Part shown: positions 27,236 through 37,354 of the stretch, piece after piece
How positions within the stretch are numbered: the stretch's first letter is position 1
Layout: each line of letters starts with the position of its first letter
Source of the DNA: Pedococcus sp. 5OH_020
GTDB taxonomy: Bacteria; Actinomycetota; Actinomycetes; Actinomycetales; Dermatophilaceae
Assembly (NCBI RefSeq): GCF_027812955.1
Contig: NZ_JAPYZV010000008.1
Coordinates: 1 to 64,000, forward strand
DNA: 64,000 nt
Direction: 5' to 3'
Position numbers and translations under genes: made by a program
Notes under the pieces: model-generated
What the model saw: the letters and a program-made list of their open reading frames with translations, nothing else
Told to the model about the DNA's origin: nothing
Databases searched by the model: none

Positions 27236-29368
27236 GTGACGCAGACCCGAGGCGCCCGCCCCGGCCCACCGCGCACGACAGCACCCGGCTCAGCCCGTCG
27301 CCCGCCCAGCCCCACGTCCGGCGCGGCGAGTGCCGGCCGCCGACCCGGCTCCGGCAGCCCCGGCTCTGGTGGCTACGGCTCTGGTGGCTACGGCTCCGGC
27401 GAGCCACCCCGGTCCTCACCGCGCAAGCGGCCCGTGTCCTCCCGCGTCGGGCAGACGGGCGCTGCGCTGCCTGCGCCGACGAGTACCGCGCCCCGTCGCC
27501 CCAAGGGCATGCCGCCACGGCGGCCCCCGGGACGCCGCGTAGAGCTCGGCGCCTCCAACCCGCGGCGTCGGATGCGCAGCATGACCGTCGCGGTGCTGTT
27601 CGTCTTCAGCATCTTCGGTGCGCAGCTGCTGAGGCTGCAGGGCTTCGACGCCTCCGCGGTCTCGCAGCACGCACAGTCCTCCCGGACCGCGACCGTCGCC
27701 CTACCGGCGATGCGGGGCTCCATCGTGGACCGCAACGGGACGATCCTGGCCTCGAGCATCGAGCGGCGCACCGTGACGGTCGACCAGACCGCCGTTCCGT
27801 CGTACGTCAAGACCGTCGACGGCTTGCGTCGCAAGGTCGGGATCGGCGGCGCGGCGAAGGACCTGTCGCCGCTGCTCGGCATCCCGCAGGAGCAGCTGAC
27901 CGCCCAGCTCACAGGCTCCTCGAAGTACCGGGTGCTGCAACGCAACGTCACCCCCCTGAACTGGCGCAAGATCTCCGAGCTGGGCGTGAACGGCATCTAC
28001 TCCGAGGCCACCTCCGACCGCATCTACCCGACCTCGACGGCGTCCGCCTCGCTCGTGGGCTTCCTGCAGTCCGACGGCTCCGCGGGTGGCGGTCTGGAGG
28101 TGCTGATGGACTCGACCCTGAAGGGCAAGGCCGGCCGTACGATCTACGAGCAGTCGCAGGACGGCCGTCCCATCCCCAACGCGCGCCAGGAGACGGTGCC
28201 GCCCGTCCCGGGGCGTGACGTCAAGCTCACCATCGACTCGGACCTGCAGTGGTTCGCCCAGAACGCCGTCGCCCAGAAGGTCGCCGAGACCAAGGCCCTC
28301 TCGGGCACGGTCGTCGTCGAGAACGTCAGGACCGGCGAGCTGCTGGCCGTCGCGTCCTACCCCACCTTCGACCCGAACCAGCCGGGCCAGTCCAGCGAGA
28401 ACTGGACCAACAAGGCATTCAACGACGTGTACGAGCCGGGCTCCACCGGCAAGGTCATGACCGCGTCAGCAGCGATCCAGGAGGGGGTCGTCACGCCGTC
28501 CACGGTGGTCCAGGTGCCCAACCAGATCTACCGCGCCGGCAACACGAAGTTCAAGGACAGCCACGACCACCCCACGGAGTACCTCACCTTCGCGGGGGTC
28601 CTGGCGCAGTCCAGCAACATCGGCACCATCCTGGCCGGCGAGAAGGTCAAGGCGGCCACGATGTACGACTACTTCCGCAAGTTCGGCCTCGGACAGACCT
28701 CCGGCATGGGGTTCCCCGGCGAGGGCCCGGGCCTGCTGACCAATGTGAAGGACTGGAACGGCTCGCAGCGCTACACGGTGCTGTTCGGCCAGGGGCTGTC
28801 GGTCAACGCCCTCCAGGCCGCCGGCGTCTTCCAGACGATCGCGAACGGCGGCGTGCGGATCGCGCCCCGCCTGGTGGCCGCCACGGCGGATGGGCGCGGC
28901 GGGTTCACGCCCGCCTCCAGGCCCGCGCCGGTCACGGTGGTCTCCCCGACCACGGCGAAGAAGGTCCGGGACATGCTCGAAGGCGTCGTCGGCAAGGAGG
29001 GGACGGCGCCCGAGGCCAAGATCGACGGCTACCGCGTGGCAGGCAAGACCGGTACCGCCGACCGGTACGACGCCAAGGTCGGCGGCTACTCCGGCAAGAC
29101 GGCGAGCTTCATCGGCTTCGCCCCGGCCGATGACCCCCAGATCGTCGTCGCGGTCACGCTCCAGCGGCCCATCAAGGGCTACTTCGGCGGCGTGGTGGCG
29201 GGGCCGGTCTTCCACGATGTCATGACGTACGCGCTCCAGGAGCTGCAGATCCCGCCCACCGGCACGAAGTCGCCCGTGGCGCAGATCCGGCCCGCCACAC
29301 CGCCCTCTGCCCAGGACCCCACCGTCATCCGGGACGGCCGGTCGGGCGCGTCCGGCTCTCGTCGCTGA
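27236..29368 (+). CDS. ftsI: Septal peptidoglycan transpeptidase FtsI (PBP2B/PBP3, class B)
   Basis: 710 residues, GTG start with GAGG upstream. An arginine/proline/glycine-rich cytoplasmic N terminus of about 115 residues contains repeated S-G-G-Y-G units. One membrane helix follows, then the PBP dimerisation domain (R-G-S-I-V-D-R-N-G) and the transpeptidase domain. Active-site motifs: Ser403-T-G-K406, S-S-N at 459-461 and K-T-G at 604-606. No PASTA domain is seen. It cross-links septal peptidoglycan with FtsW. The basic low-complexity N terminus is unusually long and may contact cytoplasmic partners (inference). Confidence 0.95.
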   Translation: MTQTRGARPGPPRTTAPGSARRPPSPTSGAASAGRRPGSGSPGSGGYGSGGYGSGEPPRSSPRKRPVSSRVGQTGAALPAPTSTAPRRPKGMPPRRPPGRRVELGASNPRRRMRSMTVAVLFVFSIFGAQLLRLQGFDASAVSQHAQSSRTATVALPAMRGSIVDRNGTILASSIERRTVTVDQTAVPSYVKTVDGLRRKVGIGGAAKDLSPLLGIPQEQLTAQLTGSSKYRVLQRNVTPLNWRKISELGVNGIYSEATSDRIYPTSTASASLVGFLQSDGSAGGGLEVLMDSTLKGKAGRTIYEQSQDGRPIPNARQETVPPVPGRDVKLTIDSDLQWFAQNAVAQKVAETKALSGTVVVENVRTGELLAVASYPTFDPNQPGQSSENWTNKAFNDVYEPGSTGKVMTASAAIQEGVVTPSTVVQVPNQIYRAGNTKFKDSHDHPTEYLTFAGVLAQSSNIGTILAGEKVKAATMYDYFRKFGLGQTSGMGFPGEGPGLLTNVKDWNGSQRYTVLFGQGLSVNALQAAGVFQTIANGGVRIAPRLVAATADGRGGFTPASRPAPVTVVSPTTAKKVRDMLEGVVGKEGTAPEAKIDGYRVAGKTGTADRYDAKVGGYSGKTASFIGFAPADDPQIVVAVTLQRPIKGYFGGVVAGPVFHDVMTYALQELQIPPTGTKSPVAQIRPATPPSAQDPTVIRDGRSGASGSRR

Positions 29369-29371
29369 CGG

Positions 29372-29377
29372 TAGTCT
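29372..29377 (+). promoter_or_regulatory. Candidate -10 of a leaderless murE promoter
   Basis: TAGTCT ends 8 nt before the GTG start of murE, and no ribosome site precedes that start. In actinobacteria a TANNNT hexamer this close to the start codon often marks a leaderless transcript. No clear -35 was recognised. Confidence 0.4.
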
Positions 29378-29385
29378 CGCTGTCC

Positions 29386-30939
29386 GTGTCTTCGCTGCGT
29401 CCGAGCTCCACCCGAGCGACCCCCTTGTCGGTCGTCGCGGACGTGGTCGGCGGCGAGCTGACCCTCGACGGGGCCGGGTCCGAGGTGCTGGTGCGCGGCG
29501 TGAGCCTGAGCTCTGCGGACGTCTGCGGCGGCGACCTGTACGCGGCGCTCCCCGGTGCCAACGCCCACGGAGCGGCGTACGCAGCGGCGGCGGCCGAGGC
29601 CGGAGCGGTCGCGGTCCTCACGGACGCCGTCGGTGCCGGGATCCTGACCGAGCAGGGCGTGGCTCTGCCGCGCATCCTGGTGGAGGACCCGAGGTCCCAC
29701 GTCGGCGCGGCGGCCTCCCTGGTGTACGGCACCGCAGACCTCCCCCTTCGGCTCTTCGGCGTCACCGGCACGAACGGCAAGACCACCACGGCGTACCTGG
29801 TCAGCTCCGCCCTGACGGCGCTCGGTCACGTCACCGGTCTCATCGGCACGGTCGAGACCCGGATCGCTGACGAACGGGTCAAGAGTGTCCGGACCACGCC
29901 GGAGGCGACCGTGCTGCACGCGCTCCTCGCCGTGATGGCGGAGCGGGGGGTCGACTCGTGCGTCATGGAGGTCTCGAGCCATGCGCTGAGCCAGCATCGC
30001 GTCGACGGCGTCGTGTACGACGTGGCGCTCTTCACGAACCTCTCGCAGGACCACCTCGACTTCCACCACACGATGCGCGAGTACTTCCTGGCCAAGGCCT
30101 CCCTCTTCACCCCTGAGCGGTCCCGCCGGGGCATCGTGTGCGTGGACGACGAGTGGGGCCGGGAGCTGGCGTCCGTGGCCACCGTGCCGGTGACCACGCT
30201 CACCTCCCGGCCCGACCTCGAGGCGGACTGGCGAATGCTGCCCGGCCCAGAGCCGGCAGACCTCGAAATCACCGACGGCGAGACGAGCCTGAGCCTCCGC
30301 TCGGCCCTGCCCGGCGACTTCAACCGGGTCAACACCGCGATGGCCGCGCTGGCCCTCCTCGCCTCCGGGGCTCCGGCGCACGAGGCGCAGTCGGCCCTGC
30401 TCGCCGACCCGCATGTGCCCGGCCGGATGGAGCGCGTCGTCGTCGAAGGCTGCGAGGCCCTGCCGCTGGTCGTCGTCGACTACGCCCATACGCCCGAGGC
30501 CGTCGGCGCAGCGCTGAAGGCCCTCCGACCGGCGACCGACGGTGCGCTGGTCGTCGTGCTGGGCGCGGGAGGCGACCGCGACCGCGGCAAGCGGGCAGCC
30601 ATGGGTCGCGCCGCGGCGCAGGCGGCGGACATCGTGGTGGTGACCGACGACAACCCGCGGTCCGAGGAGCCCGGCGCGATTCGCGCCGCCGTGCTGGCGG
30701 GTGCCCGGGAGGCCGGGACTGCGGCTGAGCTGCACGACGTGCAAGGTCGCGCAGAGGCGATCCAAGCAGGTATCCGGCGGGCGCAGACGGCAGGCCAGGG
30801 CAGCGTCGTGGCGATCGTCGGCAAGGGACACGAGACAGGGCAGGAGGTGGCCGGGACGGTGTACCCGTTCGACGACCGGGAAGAGGCCCGCCGGGCGCTT
30901 CTCGCCCTGGCCGGCCTGCCGTACGGCGGTGCCCGGTGA
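29386..30939 (+). CDS. murE: UDP-MurNAc-tripeptide synthetase MurE
   Basis: 517 residues. It ligates the third stem-peptide residue to UDP-MurNAc-L-Ala-D-Glu in the cytoplasm using ATP. Motifs: P-loop [10 protein letters not shown], the central H-T-P-E-A region and the substrate motif D-N-P-R-S-E, which in characterised MurE enzymes selects a diaminopimelate residue rather than lysine. The wall is therefore predicted to be DAP-type. The GTG start lacks a ribosome site and follows a -10-like hexamer. Its stop overlaps the murF start by GTGA. Confidence 0.95.
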   Translation: MSSLRPSSTRATPLSVVADVVGGELTLDGAGSEVLVRGVSLSSADVCGGDLYAALPGANAHGAAYAAAAAEAGAVAVLTDAVGAGILTEQGVALPRILVEDPRSHVGAAASLVYGTADLPLRLFGVTGTNGKTTTAYLVSSALTALGHVTGLIGTVETRIADERVKSVRTTPEATVLHALLAVMAERGVDSCVMEVSSHALSQHRVDGVVYDVALFTNLSQDHLDFHHTMREYFLAKASLFTPERSRRGIVCVDDEWGRELASVATVPVTTLTSRPDLEADWRMLPGPEPADLEITDGETSLSLRSALPGDFNRVNTAMAALALLASGAPAHEAQSALLADPHVPGRMERVVVEGCEALPLVVVDYAHTPEAVGAALKALRPATDGALVVVLGAGGDRDRGKRAAMGRAAAQAADIVVVTDDNPRSEEPGAIRAAVLAGAREAGTAAELHDVQGRAEAIQAGIRRAQTAGQGSVVAIVGKGHETGQEVAGTVYPFDDREEARRALLALAGLPYGGAR

Positions 30940-32381
30940 TCCCGCTCAGCCTGCAGGAGGTCGCCGCCATCACCGGCGGTGCCCTGCACGGTATCGACGC
31001 TCCCGCCGCGGCCGCCATGATGATCGACGGCCCAGTGGTGACGGACTCGCGCGAGGCCGGCGAGGGCGGGCTCTACATCGCCCGAGTCGGGGAGCAGCAG
31101 GACGGGCACCGGTTCGTGGGGTCCGCGGCGGCCCTCGGTGCCGTTGCGGCGCTCACGACCAGGCGCGTCGACGACCTCCCGTGCGTGGTCGTCGACGACA
31201 TCCAGGCGGGTATGGCCGCCCTGGCCCGCGCCGTGGTGGACCGGCATCCGGACCTGACGGTGATCGGGATCACCGGGTCCTCCGGCAAGACGTCCACCAA
31301 GGACCTGCTGGCGAGCGTGCTGGCGGCGTCGGCTCCGACTGTCGCACCGGTGGGGTCGTTGAACTCGGAGGTCGGCGTACCCCTGACCGTCTTCCGGGTG
31401 ACGGCGCAGACGCGGTATCTCGTGGTGGAGATGGGCGCACGCGGTATCGGCCACATCAGCTACCTCACCACCATGGCGCCGCCGCTGATCGGGATCGAGC
31501 TGAACGTCGGCACGGCGCACGTGGGGGAGTTCGGGTCGCGTGAGGCCATCGCGGTGGCCAAGGCGGAGCTCGTGCAGGCGCTGCCCCCCGCCGGGCTGGC
31601 TGTGCTGAACGCCGACGACCCGGCCGTCCGGGCGATGGCCGGGCTGACCCGCGCGCGCTCCGTGCTGGTCGGGACCTCCGGCGATGCGGCAGTCCGTGCC
31701 GAGTCGGTGGAGCTCGACGCCTCCGGCCGGCCCACCTTCACTGTTGTCGTCTCGGGTGCTGGCGCCGGTGCCACGTCCACCGCGCAGGCCCGGGCGAGCC
31801 TGCCGCTGCACGGGGAGCATCACGTCGGGAACGCGCTTGCGGTCATCGCGGCCGCGCTCGAATGTGGCCTCGACCTCGACTTCACGGTGAGGGCTCTGGC
31901 GACCGCGACGCCTGCCTCGCGCTGGCGCATGGAGGTGACGGAGCGTCCTGACGGCGTCACGGTGGTCAACGACGCGTACAACGCCAACCCCGACTCGATG
32001 CGGGCGGCGCTGAAGGCACTTGTGGCCATGAGCCGCACCACGGACGGGACGCCGCGCCGGACGTGGGCCGTCCTCGGCTCGATGCTCGAGCTGGGCGACT
32101 CCTCCACGGCGGAGCACGATGCGTTGGGGCGCCTCGCCGTGCGGCTGAACGTGTCACGCCTTGTCGTCGTAGGGGACGTCGCCCGGCCCATGGCCACCGG
32201 CGCCCAGCACGAAGGGTCCTGGGGCGACGAGGCCGTCTGGGTGCCGGACGCGGACGCCGCGTACGAGCTGCTCGCGGGAGAACTTCGCCCAGGCGACGTC
32301 GTGTTGGTGAAGTCCAGCCGCGACGCCGGGCTACGGTGGCTCGGAGACCGGCTGGCCGACAGAGATGAGGACGCGACGTGA
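30936..32381 (+). CDS. murF: UDP-MurNAc-tripeptide:D-Ala-D-Ala ligase MurF
   Basis: 481 residues. It adds D-alanyl-D-alanine to the UDP-MurNAc-tripeptide, completing the pentapeptide precursor. Visible are the Mur-ligase P-loop [11 protein letters not shown], the V-E-M-G-A-R-G substrate segment and the [11 protein letters not shown] motif typical of MurF. GTG start in a 4-bp GTGA overlap with murE. No ddl gene is present in this cluster, so D-Ala-D-Ala must be supplied from elsewhere. Confidence 0.95.
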   Translation: MIPLSLQEVAAITGGALHGIDAPAAAAMMIDGPVVTDSREAGEGGLYIARVGEQQDGHRFVGSAAALGAVAALTTRRVDDLPCVVVDDIQAGMAALARAVVDRHPDLTVIGITGSSGKTSTKDLLASVLAASAPTVAPVGSLNSEVGVPLTVFRVTAQTRYLVVEMGARGIGHISYLTTMAPPLIGIELNVGTAHVGEFGSREAIAVAKAELVQALPPAGLAVLNADDPAVRAMAGLTRARSVLVGTSGDAAVRAESVELDASGRPTFTVVVSGAGAGATSTAQARASLPLHGEHHVGNALAVIAAALECGLDLDFTVRALATATPASRWRMEVTERPDGVTVVNDAYNANPDSMRAALKALVAMSRTTDGTPRRTWAVLGSMLELGDSSTAEHDALGRLAVRLNVSRLVVVGDVARPMATGAQHEGSWGDEAVWVPDADAAYELLAGELRPGDVVLVKSSRDAGLRWLGDRLADRDEDAT

Positions 32382-33460
32382 AGGCGGTGCTGCTCGCGGC
32401 CGTCATCTCCCTCGTGGGCGCACTCTTCGGCACCCCCATGTTCATCAAGTTCCTCGTCCGGCGCGGGTACGGCCAGTTCATCCGCGACGACGGTCCGACC
32501 TCGCACCACACCAAGCGTGGGACGCCCACCATGGGGGGCGCGGTGATCATCGGTTCCAGCGTGGGGGCGTACACGCTGGCGCATCTCGTCACCGGCACGC
32601 CGCTGACCTGGAGCGGCGTGCTGGTCCTGTTCCTCATGTCGGGACTGGGGCTCGTGGGGTTCCTGGACGACTACATCAAGATCTCGAAGCAGCGCAGCCT
32701 GGGCCTGCGGTCCCGGGAGAAGCTCGCGGGGCAGACCCTCGTGGCCGTGGTCTTCGCCGTGCTCGTACTGCAGTTCCCGAACAGCAAGAACCGGACCCCA
32801 GGCTCGACGCACATCTCCTTCGTCCGAGACACCCCCCTGAACCTGGCCTTCGCGGGGACCCTCCTGGGGGTACTGCTCTTCATCATCTGGGCCAACATCA
32901 TGATCGCCGGGACGTCGAACGGGGTGAACCTCACCGACGGGCTGGACGGGCTGGCGACCGGCGCGTCGGTCATGGTCTTCGCCTCCTACGTGCTCATCGG
33001 CATCTGGCAGGGGAACCAGAACTGCCAGACCACGCCGGGGCTGAAGTGCTACGAGGTGCGGGACTCCCGGGACCTGGCCGTGGTGGCGGCGGCCGCGATG
33101 GGAGCGTGCTTCGGGTTCCTGTGGTGGAACGCCTCGCCGGCCAAGATCTTCATGGGTGACACCGGTTCGCTGGCCCTTGGCGGCGCACTCGCCGGGCTCG
33201 CCATCACCACGAGGACCGAGCTGCTGATCGTCATCCTGGGCGGGCTCTTCGTCACCATCACCCTGTCGGTGATCATCCAGGTGGGCTCGTTCAAGATGAC
33301 CGGGAGACGGGTCTTCCGGATGGCGCCGCTGCAGCACCACTTCGAGCTGCTGGGCTGGAACGAGGTCACCATCGTCATCAGGTTCTGGATCATCGCGGGG
33401 CTCTTCGTCGCGCTCGGTCTGGGGCTGTTCTACGCAGAGTGGGTCGTGGGAGCGCAATGA
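32378..33460 (+). CDS. mraY: Phospho-MurNAc-pentapeptide transferase MraY
   Basis: 360 residues with about ten membrane helices. It transfers phospho-MurNAc-pentapeptide to undecaprenyl phosphate, forming lipid I on the inner face of the membrane. Signature elements: D-D-G-P-x-x-[14 protein letters not shown] and [10 protein letters not shown], which include the catalytic and Mg2+-binding aspartates, plus the C-terminal H-H-F-E-L-x-G-W. GTG start overlaps the murF stop by 4 bp. Confidence 0.96.
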   Translation: MKAVLLAAVISLVGALFGTPMFIKFLVRRGYGQFIRDDGPTSHHTKRGTPTMGGAVIIGSSVGAYTLAHLVTGTPLTWSGVLVLFLMSGLGLVGFLDDYIKISKQRSLGLRSREKLAGQTLVAVVFAVLVLQFPNSKNRTPGSTHISFVRDTPLNLAFAGTLLGVLLFIIWANIMIAGTSNGVNLTDGLDGLATGASVMVFASYVLIGIWQGNQNCQTTPGLKCYEVRDSRDLAVVAAAAMGACFGFLWWNASPAKIFMGDTGSLALGGALAGLAITTRTELLIVILGGLFVTITLSVIIQVGSFKMTGRRVFRMAPLQHHFELLGWNEVTIVIRFWIIAGLFVALGLGLFYAEWVVGAQ

Positions 33461-34968
33461 GCAGTGCACCGGGCAGCGGTTCGGTGGGTGGGCGGTTGGA
33501 CGGGCTGACCAGCGGCAGCGCCGACTGGAGCGGGCTGCGGGTCGTGGTGGCCGGGCTGGGGGTCAGCGGCTTCGCCGCCGCCGACTCCCTGCACGAGCGC
33601 GGGGCGCACGTGGTCGCGGTCGACGGGGCGCAGGCCGACAGCCACCCGGCCCTCGCCGAACGGGCTCGCATCCTCGAGATCCTCGGCGTCGACGTGCGGC
33701 TCGGGCCCGGCCACGAGGCCGGTCTGCCCGCCGGCGTCGAGATCGACCTGGTGGTGACGTCACCCGGGTGGCGACCCGACCAGCCGCTGCTCGCGCAGGC
33801 GGCCGGCGCCGGCATCCCGATCTGGGGAGAGGTGGAGCTGGCCTGGCGGATGCGTCCCGCGGTCGGGCCGGCGCCGTGGCTGACGGTCACGGGCACGAAC
33901 GGCAAGACGACCACGGTCAACATGCTGGCGTCCATGCTGCGAGCGGCCGGGCTACGGGCCACCGCCGCAGGCAACGTGGGTACGCCCATCCTCGAGGCGG
34001 TCCTGCACCCGCAGCCGTTCGACGTGATCGCCGTGGAGCTCAGCAGCTTCCAGCTGCACTGGTCGGACTCGTTGGCCCCGCACGCGTCCGCCTGCCTCAA
34101 CGTGGCACCCGACCACGTCGACTGGCACGGCTCCCTGGCGGAGTACACCCGCGCCAAGGGCAAGGTCTACGCCCGGACCAAGGTGGCGTGCGTGTACAAC
34201 GTGCAGGATCCCGTCACGGAGCAGCTGGTCCGCGAGGCGGACGTCCAGGAGGGCTGCCGCGCCATCGGCTTCACCCTCGGCACCCCGGCCCTGTCCATGG
34301 TGGGGGTGGTCGACGACATCCTGGCGGACCGCGCCTTCGTGGAGCAGCGCAAGACCTCTGCCGCCGAGCTGGCGACGCTCGACGACGTGCGGGGCGCCGC
34401 CGCGACGCTGGCACCGCACAACCTCGCGAACGCCCTGGCTGCCGCCGCGCTGGCCCGCGCGTACGGCGTCCCGCCGCTGGCGGTGCGCGACGGGCTGCGC
34501 GCCTTCACCCCGGACCCGCACCGGATCGCCGACTGCGGTGAGGTCGGCGGAGTCCGGTATGTCGACGACTCCAAGGCCACCAACCCCCATGCGGCGGCCG
34601 CCTCGCTGCACGCCTTCCCCCACGTCGTCTGGGTCGCGGGCGGGCTGCTCAAGGGCGCTGACGTCGAGGAGCTGGTCCGGGAGGCCGCCCCGCAGCTGCG
34701 CGGGGTGGTGCTCATCGGCGCGGACCGTGCCGCGATCGCCGAGGCGCTGGCCCGACACGCGCCGGATGTCCCGGTGGTGGACGTGCCGAGCACGGACACT
34801 GGGGTCATGGACGTCGTGGTCGCGCATGCCGCCGGACTCGCCGAGCCCGGCGACGTCGTACTGCTGGCGCCGGCCGCCGCGTCGATGGACATGTTCCCGA
34901 ACTACGGTGCGCGCGGCGACGCCTTCGCCGCTGCCGTAGCGCGTCGCGCCGAGACGTCGGGGGAGTAG
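33457..34968 (+). CDS. murD: UDP-MurNAc-L-Ala:D-Glu ligase MurD
   Basis: 503 residues from ATG 33457, in ATGA overlap with mraY. It adds D-glutamate to UDP-MurNAc-L-alanine. Motifs: N-terminal Rossmann-like [11 protein letters not shown]-loop [19 protein letters not shown]-x-D-W-H-G and the C-terminal D-D-S-K-A-T-N-P-H. The order of domains and length agree with actinobacterial MurD. Only 2 nt separate it from ftsW. Confidence 0.95.
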   Translation: MSSAPGSGSVGGRLDGLTSGSADWSGLRVVVAGLGVSGFAAADSLHERGAHVVAVDGAQADSHPALAERARILEILGVDVRLGPGHEAGLPAGVEIDLVVTSPGWRPDQPLLAQAAGAGIPIWGEVELAWRMRPAVGPAPWLTVTGTNGKTTTVNMLASMLRAAGLRATAAGNVGTPILEAVLHPQPFDVIAVELSSFQLHWSDSLAPHASACLNVAPDHVDWHGSLAEYTRAKGKVYARTKVACVYNVQDPVTEQLVREADVQEGCRAIGFTLGTPALSMVGVVDDILADRAFVEQRKTSAAELATLDDVRGAAATLAPHNLANALAAAALARAYGVPPLAVRDGLRAFTPDPHRIADCGEVGGVRYVDDSKATNPHAAAASLHAFPHVVWVAGGLLKGADVEELVREAAPQLRGVVLIGADRAAIAEALARHAPDVPVVDVPSTDTGVMDVVVAHAAGLAEPGDVVLLAPAAASMDMFPNYGARGDAFAAAVARRAETSGE

Positions 34969-34970
34969 CC

Positions 34971-36239
34971 GTGAGCAGTGCCACCGCCGCGCCCGGACGG
35001 GCGCGTGCCGGGTCCCGTTCGGACGACCACGGCCGGGTCACCGGCTGGCTTCAGCGACTCGACTCGCCGCTCACGACGTACTACGTCCTGCTCAGCGTGA
35101 CGGTGGTCCTCGTCATCATCGGGTTGATCATGGTGCTGTCCGCGTCCTCGGTGAAGTCGCTGATCCAGACCGACAACGCCACGCCCTACGTGTTCTTCCG
35201 CAAGCAGCTGCAGTTCGCCGTGATGGGCGGCGTGGCGATGTGGGTCGCCGCCCGCATCCCGTTGCGCACCTGGAAGGCGTTCTCGGTACCGCTGCTGGGC
35301 GGTGCGCTGCTGATGCAGCTGCTGGTCTTCACCCCCATCGGCGTCACCGTCAACGGCAACCGCAACTGGCTCGCCCTCGGCCCGGTGACCCTGCAGCCGT
35401 CCGAGTTCGCCAAGGTAGGGCTGATCCTCGTCGGCGCCGCGGTGCTGTCGGCCAAGCGCCGGTCACTGGGCACCCTGCGCCAGGTCGTCGTACCGTTCCT
35501 GGCTCCAGTGTCGGTGGTGACGATCGGCCTGGTGCTCCTCGGTCATGACCTCGGCACCGTGATGGTGATGGGCGCGATCGTCGCCGCCCTGCTGTTCGCC
35601 TCGGGGGTACCCGGCCGGTGGTTCGCCTGGGGCGCCGGCACCTTCACCGCCCTGGCCGTGCTCATGGTCGTCACGAGCCCGAACCGGCTCAAGCGGTTCG
35701 ACGTCTGGCTCGGCAAGGACACCAACCCGTACGGTGCCGCACGGCAGCCCCTGCACGGCCGCTACGCCTTGGCCGACGGTGGCTGGTGGGGGGTCGGCCT
35801 CGGGGCCAGCCGGGAGAAGTGGCAGTGGCTGCCGGAGGCGCACAACGACTTCATCTTCGCCATCCTCGGCGAGGAGCTCGGCCTGCCCGGCACGCTGGTC
35901 ATGCTCGCCCTCTTCTGCGCACTGGCTCTGGTCTGCTACCGCATCGTCCTGCGCAGCGACGACATGTTCGTACGCATCGCCACGGCCGGAGTGATGGCGT
36001 GGATCGTGTGCCAGGCGATCATCAACATCGGGGCCGTCATCGGTCTCCTTCCCGTCATCGGCGTCCCGCTGCCGCTGGTGTCCTACGGGGGATCCTCACT
36101 CATGACGACGATGTTCGCCCTGGGCATGCTGCTGTCCTTCGCCCGCTCGGAGCCGGGCTGCGCCGAGGCGCTGTCCGCCAAGCCTTCGGTGGTCCGTCGG
36201 TCGCTGGCGGTCCTCTCCTCCAGGCGGGGACAGCGGTGA
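34971..36239 (+). CDS. ftsW: SEDS-family peptidoglycan glycosyltransferase FtsW
   Basis: 422 residues with about ten membrane helices. It polymerises lipid II at the septum together with FtsI. Conserved SEDS segments include the helix with L-I-M-V-L-S-A-S-S, the loop N-x-N-R-N-W-L-A-L-G followed by Q-P-S-E-F-A-K, the extracytoplasmic P-E-A-H-N-D-F-I-F and the final L-P-L-V-S-Y-G-G-S-S. Position between murD and murG identifies it as FtsW rather than RodA. The stop overlaps the murG start by GTGA. Confidence 0.95.
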   Translation: MSSATAAPGRARAGSRSDDHGRVTGWLQRLDSPLTTYYVLLSVTVVLVIIGLIMVLSASSVKSLIQTDNATPYVFFRKQLQFAVMGGVAMWVAARIPLRTWKAFSVPLLGGALLMQLLVFTPIGVTVNGNRNWLALGPVTLQPSEFAKVGLILVGAAVLSAKRRSLGTLRQVVVPFLAPVSVVTIGLVLLGHDLGTVMVMGAIVAALLFASGVPGRWFAWGAGTFTALAVLMVVTSPNRLKRFDVWLGKDTNPYGAARQPLHGRYALADGGWWGVGLGASREKWQWLPEAHNDFIFAILGEELGLPGTLVMLALFCALALVCYRIVLRSDDMFVRIATAGVMAWIVCQAIINIGAVIGLLPVIGVPLPLVSYGGSSLMTTMFALGMLLSFARSEPGCAEALSAKPSVVRRSLAVLSSRRGQR

Positions 36240-37354
36240 CCTCCCACCACCTGCCCGCCTCCGTCCTGCTGGCCGGCGGTGGGACAGCCGGCCACGTCTC
36301 GCCGCTGCTCTCCCTGGCCGACTGCCTTCGCCGTAGAAGTCCGGAGATCGCCGTGACGGCGCTCGGGACCGAGTCAGGCCTGGAGAGCCGGCTCGTGCCG
36401 GCCCGCGGGTACCCGCTGATGGTCGTGCCGAAGGTTCCGCTTCCTCGGCGCCCTTCCCCCGACCTGCTGCGGCTGCCCGTCAGCCTGCGTGCCGCCGTCG
36501 CCGCAGCGGAGCGCGCCATCGACGAGACGGGAGCGGAGGTCGTCGTGGGCTTCGGCGGCTACGTCTCCACACCCGCGTACCTGGCTGCCCGTCGCCGCGA
36601 CGTACCGATCGTGGTCCATGAGCAGAACGCGCGACCCGGCCTGGCGAACCGGCTGGGCGCGCGCCTGACCGACTTCGTGGCGACGACGTTCCCCAGCACG
36701 GTCCTTCCACACGCCGTCGTGACGGGCATGCCGCTTCGCATCGAGATCGCGCGCCTGGACCGCGGGGCGCGACGCGAGGAGGCGCTGGGGCACTTCGGGT
36801 TGGAGGCGGGACCGATCACGGTGCTGGTGACCGGGGGCTCCCTGGGGGCGCAACGGCTCAACACCGCCTTCGAGGCCACCGTGGGAGTGCTTCGCGGGGC
36901 TGGGGTCCAGGTCCTGCACCTCACCGGCGCCGGCAAGGAGTTCGTCCCGGATCTCACCGGTCCAGGTCCCACCTATGTCGTCCGGCCCTACACCGACCGG
37001 ATGGACCTCGCGTACGCCGCTGCCGACCTCGTGGTGGCGCGCGCCGGGGCGAACACGGTCTGCGAGCTCACCGCCGTGGGGCTGCCGGCCGTGTACGTGC
37101 CACTGCCCATCGGCAACGGGGAGCAGCGTTTCAACGCTGCCGACGTCGTGGCGGCCGGGGGAGGGCTGCTGGTCGACGACGCCGCGCTGACGCCCCGGTG
37201 GGTCCACGACGCCCTCCTGCCCCTGCTGGCAGACCGGGTCCGCGTGGACGCGATGGCTGAGGCCGCCGCCGGGGTCGGGGAGCGGGACGCCGACGAGAAG
37301 CTCGCCGACCTGGTCGCGTGGGCTGCGGCCCGGTCCAGGGCGGGCCAGCGATGA
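36236..37354 (+). CDS. murG: Lipid II synthase MurG (GlcNAc transferase)
   Basis: 372 residues from GTG 36236 in the ftsW stop overlap. It transfers GlcNAc from UDP-GlcNAc to lipid I on the cytoplasmic membrane face. It has the two GT28 domains: N-terminal G-G-G-T-A-G-H-V-S-P with G-F-G-G-Y-V-S and H-E-Q-N-A-R-P-G, and C-terminal V-T-G-G-S-L-G-A-Q-R-L-N with the donor-binding R-A-G-A-N-T-V-C-E-L. Its stop overlaps the murC start by ATGA. Confidence 0.95.
   Translation: MTSHHLPASVLLAGGGTAGHVSPLLSLADCLRRRSPEIAVTALGTESGLESRLVPARGYPLMVVPKVPLPRRPSPDLLRLPVSLRAAVAAAERAIDETGAEVVVGFGGYVSTPAYLAARRRDVPIVVHEQNARPGLANRLGARLTDFVATTFPSTVLPHAVVTGMPLRIEIARLDRGARREEALGHFGLEAGPITVLVTGGSLGAQRLNTAFEATVGVLRGAGVQVLHLTGAGKEFVPDLTGPGPTYVVRPYTDRMDLAYAAADLVVARAGANTVCELTAVGLPAVYVPLPIGNGEQRFNAADVVAAGGGLLVDDAALTPRWVHDALLPLLADRVRVDAMAEAAAGVGERDADEKLADLVAWAAARSRAGQR

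Noticed and set aside
30480-33469. Two long minus-strand frames opposite murE-mraY
   Set aside because: Antisense shadows of conserved mur genes with no family match.
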